The position numbers and the translations under genes are program-made. The notes under the pieces were generated by a model. It searched no databases. It saw only the letters and a program-made list of their open reading frames with translations, and was not told the DNA's origin. A DNA stretch of 64,000 bases from Aspidiotus rigidus. Its lineage: Eukaryota; Arthropoda; Insecta; Hemiptera; Diaspididae. The stretch's first letter is position 1; the number at the start of each line of letters is the position of its first letter. The stretch covers positions 3,782,001-3,846,000 of the forward strand of contig JAVHKY010000029.1 in assembly GCA_035079385.1 (NCBI GenBank), read 5' to 3'. Of the stretch, positions 56,371-64,000 are shown piece by piece.

Positions 56371-57521
56371 TGCATGGAAAGTTTTGTACAAGGCTCCTGA
56401 ATAGATAATTTCATTGAATACTCAAAGGGACATTTATGTGATGCAGATACGATGACTGGACTTTATTTGACTCGCTCCGCCCGCTTATGTATTAGAAAAA
56501 AAAGACAACATGGAGAGCATCGGCACAGAGAGTTTATCAAATCAATTCCTCGTCACCAGTCTTGTGACACTAAGGTCATACATTGGGTAACTGCAGAACT
56601 CACAGAGTAAATTGGTAGCAAAGTAAATATAAAACATGAAAGAAGATGATGCTATGATGAAGAGCTAACATTCTGCCCCACTGTCGATTTTCCAAATACC
56701 AAAAGTATGTTAAATTTAAGTAAAGAAAATGACCAAATGATATTTTAATGTCATAATAATGTGGACATATTTTTCTTAAATCAAGGACCCCGCAACTAAA
56801 CTGAAGCTCAAATAATATCTACTGAAGGACACTAAAACACGTTAGTGTCCCTAAGTAGATATTATTTGAGCTTCAGTTACATTGACACGTACTCTTGAGG
56901 AGTCCCTCCATTTTTACGACTCAACTTAGGGCTTGAGTAGGCAGAAAGCATGAATATAGGCGGGTGGATCGGAGATAGTTCATATTCGAACTGCTTTGAA
57001 AATGGATTTTTAGTCGAAACCTGGCTCAGCCTGTATTTGTTTCGTTTTATACGGTTGTAAATTAAATTATTCGAATTAATAAATTTCTTTTTAGATAATT
57101 TATTTTTTCACCTTCCTCATCAGTATGTGCCGTAATTTAGAAGGAAGAATCAATTATAATTACGAGAGGTGGGAGAGGCAGGTGAATATACCCATAAGTT
57201 CGGCTGTAAATATGGAAGCTATATGTTGCGGATGCCTTGCGAAACTATTCCCCCTCTGGGGCATCATACTGCTACTTTTCTCTGTGAGTTCTGCAGTTAC
57301 CCAATGTATGACTTTAGTGCCACAAGACTGGTGACGAGAAATTGATTTGATAAACTCTCTGTGCCGACGTTCTCCATGTTGTCCTTTTTCTTTTGATACA
57401 TAAGCGGGCGGAGCGAGACAAATAAAGTCCAGTCATCGTATCTGGATCACATAGATGTCCTTTGAGTAAAAACTTCAATGAAATTATCTATTCGGGAGCC
57501 TCGTGCAAAACTTTCCATGCA
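56371..57521. mobile_element. 1.15-kb fold-back element
   Basis: The left arm (56371-56615) starts TGCATGGAAAGTTTTG and the right arm (57275-57521) ends with its inverse. They share TCGCTCCGCCCGCTTATGTA, GACAACATGGAGA, CACAGAGAGTTTATCAAATC and GGGTAACTGCAGAACTCACA with few mismatches over about 245 bp. The 660-bp middle contains a separate perfect hairpin. No transposase and no clear target duplication. The 69-codon frame at 57125-57334 runs into the arm and is not a gene. Confidence 0.85.
56798..56880. repeat. 83-bp hairpin inside the fold-back
   Basis: AACTGAAGCTCAAATAATAT...AGTGTCC pairs with its inverse GGACACTAA...ATATTATTTGAGCTTCAGTT around a loop ACACG near 56839. It may be a MITE nested in the spacer. 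Confidence 0.8.
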
Positions 57522-57539
57522 ATATTCTTGGAGTAGTTT

Positions 57540-58420
57540 GTTTTGGGTGTAGAAAAGTTTGTCGGGTTTGGGGATTTCTGTCAGATAGATACGTATTTTA
57601 GGTTGAGGAAGAGTCCAAAGAGGGGAGATCGAATGTATGGGTTGTAGGGGATTTCCTATAAACGGTTCATTAAAAAGGAGATTGAATTAAAGGCGGAATA
57701 TGTTTGGTGAAGGAGAAGAATTTGTTTGTAAATTATTGGGAGACAGGGGGTTAGGGTAAGACTACGAAAACGGAGGGGAGGTTCTGAGGCTTCTGCGCAT
57801 AGGCTAAGTTTGAGGCTAGTACGATAGGCTCCTAGGTAAATCCTGAGAGAGGAAGTTTGGATGGGGTCGAGTGAGGCGAAATCAGTTTTGTTGGCTGAGT
57901 TATGAATTGGGGAACCGTAATCTCAATTTGAGCCGATTAGCCTTTTTATAGTTAGAGAAGTGGGATATGAGATTTAGAATGTTTAACGCGCGTAAGCATT
58001 TGTCTTTGAGGGATTTAATGGGTGAGTTTTTGATCATAGTGTAAGCAGATGAGTTTCCCGTAGTTACGTGATGGAATTTCGAAGTTTTGTAAAATTAATG
58101 GAGGGATGCATGGGGTAGGACTTCTTTTTTTGAGAATGACTAAATAGGTTTTTGAAAAAGAAGTTTTTTCATGTCCATACGGTGATTGAGTTGAGGATTT
58201 TCTAGAGGAGTCGGTGGGCTCTAACAGATAGAGATGTTATAATCATCAGCAAGAAGACTCTGGGTGAAGGCAGGGTTAACGTGTGTTTCAGGGTTACGTT
58301 GATTGAACTTTAAAGTCGTCTGCGAAAAATTAGGCTGTATGACTTTTTAGATGACCCTATCAATGAATTCAAAGTTGTTGGTTAAATACCCAGCAATTCT
58401 TATTAAAAAGTGCTTAAAAT
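57540..58420 (-). pseudogene. Jockey-like LINE, RT thumb to C-terminal region
   Basis: On the minus strand from about 58420, FADDFKVQST-like sequence (from the FADD box near 58330) is followed by IKNSPIKSLKDKCLRALNIL and NLISHF. Then come RLIGSNxDYGSPIHNSANKT, DFASLDPIQTSSLRIYLGAY and RTSLKLSLCAEASEPPLRFR in successive frames. These are the conserved DKCxxALNxL, SxLDYG, LDPIQNxxLRIxLGAFRTSP and EAxEPPL boxes of Jockey/X-type LINEs. At least three frame breaks are present. It ends a few bases from the fold-back at 57521. The relic at 16070-16490 covers the next downstream domain of such an element. Confidence 0.82.
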
Positions 58421-58429
58421 CTCATCGTG

Positions 58430-59930
58430 AGACATTTGAAATGGCGAGACGGGAACATAACGTAGATACCTCGAAGCCCACTGGTACTATAAAAAGACTC
58501 CCAATTATTTGATACGGTGCATCTTTGTGCGCTTAAAAAATTCCCCTGAAGTCTATCTCATCTGATGTTCAAAAATGCGGTCGAGAGTTGTTTTCCTGTT
58601 TTCATCTTTCTCGAACACCCTACATTAATACAATCATCAATGATATACGTAAATACAAGGGTATAATGTAAGCTAAATGAAACGTGTTGATGATGTTCAA
58701 TCAGTCAACAGATTTAAACAAAAATTTTCAACGTCATATTTTCCGTTTTTACATTTAACAAGAAAAAACGAGTGAAATCCCTGTTGATAAATCGTTTCTA
58801 CTTTTATATCATTTCTTTTTAGCATAAATAATCCGATACGCAGGATAAATAAGGATGTCATGTGCCTTGAATGTAACTCGTTATGAATAAGAACCCGTAC
58901 CCTTAAAAAGTAAGAGAGCGCGGGTAGAAAAATACGTATGCACGCATTCCTCTTCATTATATTAAGTCAGAAAATTTTTACGCTCTTTCGTCTGAATTGA
59001 GAAATTTTTTTATTCGTATATACGCTTATACGCTTGTGCTCATGATTTGTACGCGTACGGATATTCGAAATGAAAACAAAAAAATATCGCGTAACACCTA
59101 ATCTTGCGTTGAAAAAAAAAAAAAAAAATTGAATGAAATAAAAGTACTAACATTGAGCTCGAAATTAGTTGAATTAAACGCTTCTGTTCGATTTAAATTA
59201 AAAAAAGATTTGAAAGGTTTTAAAAACAGATTTCGTCTCTAATTCTCTTATGGGATTTGTTATTTCATTCTTTTACATTATCCGTCTATACGCTCATTCA
59301 GTCAATTTCAAAAACCAATTTCCGAATAAATACATCCAATTGAAATATATCTCTCCCGCATCCCATCAGTTATTTTATTTGTATCTCTTTACAAACCGCG
59401 AATCGTGCGAAATAAATATATAAGCGTACATTAAAAAGCAAATCTATGCGAGAGGAATTATTCATCCGACGAAATAAATGCGTGATCTCTTAATGTATGT
59501 ATGCATTTTGTAGATCCCTATTCGGTATACGCCGTACATTTACTATATACGTTTTGAAGGCAGAGTTTCAATTTGTGACTCGAAATTAAACATCGCGATG
59601 TATGGAAATTCAAGTATCTAGGATAAATTTATCAGCCAACGTCGTGGTTGTGAATGGAACATGAGGGAAGAAATACTGATCAATGCCTGCAAATCGCTTG
59701 AGATGGACTGAATCAGCCCCTAAGCGGATCTGTGAGAGACCAAACTTGAGGGGTCTAGCCACAGGCGAAGAGAGCGAACATGCACTCGCCCGAGAGTTTT
59801 TACATGTTTCATGTCTTTATTAAGCATCTATCTCTAATTTTGAATTTTACGAATGCCCCCCTTCATTCTCAGAGTGTGTGAGTGCGTACATATACCCCGT
59901 TGTGATTCAGAAATCTGCGAGTACACCCTC
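58430..59930. other. No supported gene
   Basis: AT-rich spacer. An A run lies near 59114-59128. The 86-codon minus frame (58697-58957) is unrecognised. Confidence 0.45.
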
Positions 59931-59934
59931 ATAG

Positions 59935-60400
59935 TTGAGGGACTTGGAAAAATTTCAACCTTAGCCTTCATTATAATTATTACGCCTAATACACATCCAA
60001 CTGGGCTGCTATAGTAAAGTCTGATATGTATAATGAAGCTAGTTAGTTTCATATACAGTATACTACACTTATGTAGGGAACTAGGGACTAACTTGGCTTC
60101 AAGTTTAGCTTGCATTATACTAAACGTAATATACAGTATACCAGGCTGTTATAGTAAGGCCTGATATACTGAAGGCCATGTTAGTTAGCTTTTCTAGGGA
60201 TGAGTGGATGTGTACGTATGATATACTAGTCTAGATAGTATAAGCAGTATAAGTCTTTACCATAGTTCGCCCCCCATTCTTAGCCTACTAGTTTACTGCA
60301 CGTATGAACGTCCGGGAGTTCGGACGTCTGGGCGTCCGTACGACCATATAGTCTTGGGACTTGGAAAATTTTCATCATCAAGGTTTACATCTCAGCTCTA
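59935..60400. repeat. TAGTATA and CTCGAGAGT dispersed repeats
   Basis: GGGACTTGGAAAAATTTCAAC (59939), several AGTATACYASGCT and CTGATATACTGAAGGC words and GGACTTGGAAAATTTTCATC (60357). Same families as at 1131 and 33520. Confidence 0.65.
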
Positions 60401-60428
60401 CCACTAAAGACCTACATGTCTGCTTTAA

Positions 60429-60761
60429 ACCAGGCTTATACTAAGGTTTCACCTGCAAGGTCCCAGATACACTTTGATAAATCCTGGAGGAACTTTAATA
60501 CTACCTGTAGTTGAAGACATTCCCAAATATGAAGAAAGATTTTGCAAGTTCAGTCAAAGTAGCACCTTTGATGAACTTATCCAATACACCTTAAAGACCG
60601 GCACTGTAATGGCTCAGAAATTCAATAACATGGGCATTCATTGCTGGACACAGGTAGGTATCTTTAACTGGAGTGCAAGAAGAAAACCCAATAAATATGA
60701 AGAAACCTACAAAAACAGACGCCAAAGAGAGGCTAGGCAAATTATCAGCAAGTTGAACTAA
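60429..60761 (+). other. Unrecognised open frame, about 110 codons
   Basis: Open from 60429 to the TAA at 60759-60761, without an in-frame ATG in its first third. It includes PGGTLILPVVEDIPKYEERF, SSTFDELIQYTLKTGTVMAQ and RQREARQIISKLN. The composition looks protein-like and it stands 670 bases upstream of a LINE relic on the same strand, so it may be a retroelement ORF or an exon. I do not recognise a domain. Confidence 0.3.
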
Positions 60762-61195
60762 CAACTCAATTCTTAAGAATCGGAAAAATATAGATCGACC
60801 CTGCCAAGAAATGCTATTGACCTTGAAGGTGGTGATATAAGAACGAGGACTCGCTCTGCTCGCTTGCTCTCATTCTCGGTCTGGCATAATAAGGTAACTA
60901 CTCTGAACTTTGTCAAGGATTCCTGAGAAATTTTCTGAGGGAAGGGGGAGGGGGAAGGTAAAATTGGAGTTTGACTCGCAGATTTCCAATGGACGATTGG
61001 AGTGCCGGTAAAGACATTAAAAAGAGGGAACTCAGTCCCAAACTTGCGAATTTTCGATTGCGGATAAAGGCTTTGTAAAGACATTATAACCAGACTGAAC
61101 CTCCCAACGACGTCATCAACATTAGAGATGTAATTAGTTCATGACGTCATTAAAATCCCTCTTTTTTGACAGAAAGCTAGTGGTAATCTACTACA

Positions 61196-61405
61196 TTGTC
61201 CAAGAAGGTAATGAAGTACCGAGGCACCGGGTTTACTCAAGCTGCGCTTCAGGCACCATTTCCTGAAGACAGCGGAAAAGGCAGGCACGGTAGTTACAAA
61301 CCTAAGCTACCTTATAAGAAACCTAGGAGGGCCGAGAGAAGAAAGAAGAAGGATCATGATGAGCACCGCCTTGTCTATCCTTCTCCTAAATACTGCCCAG
61401 TATGA
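61196..61405 (+). other. Unrecognised basic open frame
   Basis: A 69-codon frame rich in K and R (KPKLPYKKPRRAERRKKKDH), overlapping the LINE relic in another frame. It may be a decayed part of that element. Not called as a gene. Confidence 0.25.
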
Positions 61406-61429
61406 GCCGACTCAACGAAGATACCTCAT

Positions 61430-62060
61430 GGAAGGAGACAAAGGAGCTGCGCTGAGTTGTGTTAGTGCCTATCGCACTGTTTCGATGGAGGCTCTTTGCC
61501 TATTAGCACGATCACCACCATTTAATTTCCTTGCTGAGAGCAAACAGGAGGTGTTCAAAGCAAAGAAGACAACGACCGATCACGAGGCTTTACTAGTCAA
61601 GCAGGAGGCTAGGCGCTCCTTGTTCGAGAAATGGAAAGCAAGAATTGCTCAGAGTGAGCTGGTGGGTAAATATGGACGAAACGTGGGTTAATAGGCGTCA
61701 TTGATGAGTGAATGGACCGAGATCATGGTTTGTTGAACTTTCACCAGACGCAGGTGTTAAGCGGGCATGGCTACTTCAACAAGTACCTCCATGAGAAGTT
61801 GAGGAAAGTTGAGCAGGCAACGTGTTCGCACTGCAACCAAAGGCGGTATGATGGACCACAGCACACCAGGCGTGAGCGGGGCAAGATTAGTCGGTCTCTT
61901 AAAGAGATTGGAGTAGATGAAGCCCCTGATAGCTACCACACTAGGTTCCGAAGAAGCATGGAATCATGTGTCTGCATTTGTAGCCTGCCATGAAGAAGTT
62001 GGACCTGGAATAGAATAGGCAAATGCAGAACCACTCTATGGTCTACTCGACACCTATGTA
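61430..62060 (+). pseudogene. LINE (R1-like) 3' ORF end
   Basis: The frame to 61691 reads ALSCVSAYRTVSMEALCLLA, SPPFNFLAESKQEVF and KQEARRSLFEKWKARI, the C-terminal region of R1/Jockey-like ORF2, where CSAYRTVSxxAxxVLxGxxPxxLLxxER is conserved. After a stop and shift it reads LNFHQTQVLSGHGYFNKYLH, VEQATCSHCNQRRYDGPQHT, the TGHGxFxxYL box and the C-x-x-C...H zinc knuckle; the second half of the knuckle is lost. WNHVSAFVACHEEV-type sequence near 61960-61995 ends the relic. RT is missing. An (AAG)n tract ends it. Confidence 0.82.
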
Positions 62061-62108
62061 CCATACACATGTAGACGCGCCGGAAAAAGAAGAAGATTAA
62101 CCTGGAAA

Positions 62109-62155
62109 AAAGAAGAAGAAGAAGAAGAAGAAGAAGAAGAAGAAGAAGAAGAAGA
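62109..62155. repeat. (AAG)n microsatellite at the LINE 3' end
   Basis: About 15 copies of AAG, directly after the LINE relic. A simple repeat tail is common at LINE 3' ends. Confidence 0.9.
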
Positions 62156-62159
62156 GACT

Positions 62160-64000
62160 CCAACAGGAATCTACTTCAACTGAGGCGGTGTGTTGTTGTC
62201 TGTAGTAAACTTATGCATGCCTGGGGGTACAGTAGCTTGGCGGTTGTCAAGAAGGAGAGGGGGTTCGCTGAGAAGATCCTTCCTACATATGAGTGACATC
62301 TAAAAAGGTCGATTGCGGTGTTGGAGAAAACAAAATTAATGCATACGCAACCCGCACCCACTCCACCATGGAGAAAGGGTGGCGCTTCACAGGCGAAGAA
62401 AGTGAATCTAGTGCATTCCATACTAAGTCTACTTTAGGCCATTGTGTGGTCTGGTATTAGTACAGCGTATCATAAGCGTATGCTACGCCTAGTTTAAAGC
62501 TACTGTATGCTAGGATTGGGAAACTCGAACTTGGCCTCGCAGATTTCTGGATTGAGTCGCGGGTTAGAGATTCTAAGTCCATCTACGAGGGCGGAAGAGA
62601 GGAAAACTCGTCTCTTAGATTTCCAATAATGGGGTAGGGTGCCGGTAAAGACATTATAAATGCCAACAAAAATTTTATCAACCATTAACAAGAGAGGATT
62701 AACCTGAACTCAGCAAGAGCAGCTTACGGATGGCGCAGATATCAATTCGGAAGACATTAATCTTACGACAATTCGTTTTACACACAACAGCAAAATTTTG
62801 AACCTCCCTGAAGGTTAGATTTGGAAAGGCATGAGAGGCTAATGGCTTCGAATCCCTGTCAAGAGAAGGCCTTCAATAATTTTTTCTTCAATTTAAAGCA
62901 TTTATGAAAATGACCCAGCGGGAAGAGGAAGTGAACAGACGAAAGAAATTATTCTGGAATATTCTTTAATGATAAAAGCCACATTATTTGATACTAAAGT
63001 GAAGTTTGTATACAGCATGACGGCAATAAAAATTTTTAAAAAGAAGATAGGAAAGTCAATATAGATATTTACAGTCATAAAAGACGTTTTGCAACAACAT
63101 AGAAATGCGTCATTCTTTGAACAGTTATTTCTGGATAATATTTATTTCGGATAGACTACAATGTACGTAGTTTTTCTCACGAGCAATTAACTTTGATTCC
63201 GCGAATCAATTCATTCAAAAATATGAAACGCTCGTAATTCCCTCTCGAATCGAATTTGTCCGCGAGAGAATAACGCCCCGCGATCGGTTTAAGTCTATTT
63301 AGTCCGCGACTTAAGAAGTTATAAAATTCATAAAAACGTTCCAAATTCTATACATCTATAAATTCAGCCAGGCCGCCTTTTATAAATCCCGTATATATAC
63401 ACAAATTCAGTACTCGATACATAATAAATACACCGGATGTAAGCGGCGTGGCGGTCAGTACACGACAATAGGTATGAATGGACTTTATCAAAAGTATTAG
63501 AAAATTAACTGCGGTGTGATATTTTTTGACACCTGTTACTAAAGAATAACATGCAGCGAAAAAAGAAGAAGCAATCTGAACCTCTGATGGCGAAGGTGTT
63601 AGGATTTCCATCCACTTGACTCGCGCCTTTCAACGTTTTAAGACCACATGCTATTTCTTTCATGTAAAAATGAAATCGGAAACGCGAAGATATGAATGAA
63701 ATAGTTTATACAAGTTACGCATCTTTACTACACTACCTCGTCCTGTATTATATCGTGTAGATTCTCGCGCTATTTCTATCCGTATACGCAGGTATTAGAA
63801 AAATTGAAATTATTCACGTAAAAAGTATAAAACGCACCCTTGGTTCCATTGGATAGCATATTGAGAGCGAATCCATTATTCTTTCACCGTATATATACGA
63901 ACAGAATGAGAGTAAAAGTTTCCATTCACGAAACGGAAAGAGAGGAAGAAAAAAAAATCTTTCAACGGTATAATTCTTTAACTAGATTACCGCATTTGAA
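62160..64000. other. No supported gene; repeat pieces
   Basis: 62520-62680 repeats the block at 60960-61090 (CTCGCAGATTTCY, AGATTTCCAAT, GGTGCCGGTAAAGACATTA). From 62700 on the sequence is AT-rich without a gene. The 87-codon minus frame 63348-63611 is unrecognised. Confidence 0.45.

Noticed and set aside
62845..62865. GGCTTCGAATCCC, a tRNA B-box-like word
   Set aside because: No A box upstream and no cloverleaf; the same holds for GTTCGACTCCC near 53570.
63348..63611. 87-codon minus frame near the right edge
   Set aside because: No motif, no splice or poly(A) support.

Overview
The window is nuclear DNA of an arthropod, most likely an insect. The diagnostic gene is a leucokinin (kinin) neuropeptide precursor at 19110-19922 (+), with four peptides ending in F-x-x-W-G-amide, each released at G-K-R. 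The sequence is AT-rich, has spliceosomal introns and no operons, and is crowded with eukaryotic transposons. I found no tRNA, rRNA, CRISPR or prokaryotic feature.

Only two host loci are well supported. The first is the kinin gene, with a TATA box (18797-18805), a 5' UTR exon, a predicted 195-bp intron and the whole coding region in one exon. The second is an isolated 3'-terminal coding exon on the minus strand (31728-31828), with a splice acceptor, a stop codon and AATAAA signals about 175 bases downstream. Its protein is not recognised, and its other exons are not visible or lie outside.

Most of the rest is a graveyard of mobile elements. (1) Penelope-like elements (PLEs) with GIY-YIG endonuclease or RT remnants lie near 480-1088(-), 10780-10960(+), 12985-14060(+), 33050-33540(+), 43591-44301(+), 45030-45870(-), 48690-49050(-) and 49180-50110(+). 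(2) Non-LTR retrotransposon (LINE) remnants lie near 3971-4480, 9180-10690, 16070-16490(-), 27410-28710, 36900-37050, 41725-41990, 50880-51240, 57540-58420(-) and 61430-62157. (3) A Ty3/Gypsy pol fragment runs on the minus strand at 26330-27390. (4) DNA transposons and fold-back elements without transposase include a 2.5-kb fold-back whose arms carry 150-bp tandem units (6353-8871), a 1.8-kb inverted-repeat element with a 6-bp target duplication that hosts a hAT-like element (16516-18347), a 378-bp near-palindrome in a LINE (10241-10618), a mariner-like MITE (47847-48403), a 1.03-kb TIR element (51954-52986) and a 1.15-kb fold-back (56371-57521).

Between these lie several repeat families. One is a 42-60-bp minisatellite built on TATATAGCTCGAGAGT. 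Another contains the CRE palindrome TGACGTCA next to TGACCTTGACCTA, with a dense array at 12060-12975. Others are a TAGGCCTAGTATAATG-type repeat, a GTCGAC-rich repeat, and a 125-bp tandem array of about 13 units at 23240-25520. Several insertions can be ordered in time because one lies inside another with matching target duplications. All positions were read by eye; family assignments rest on motifs, not on database searches.
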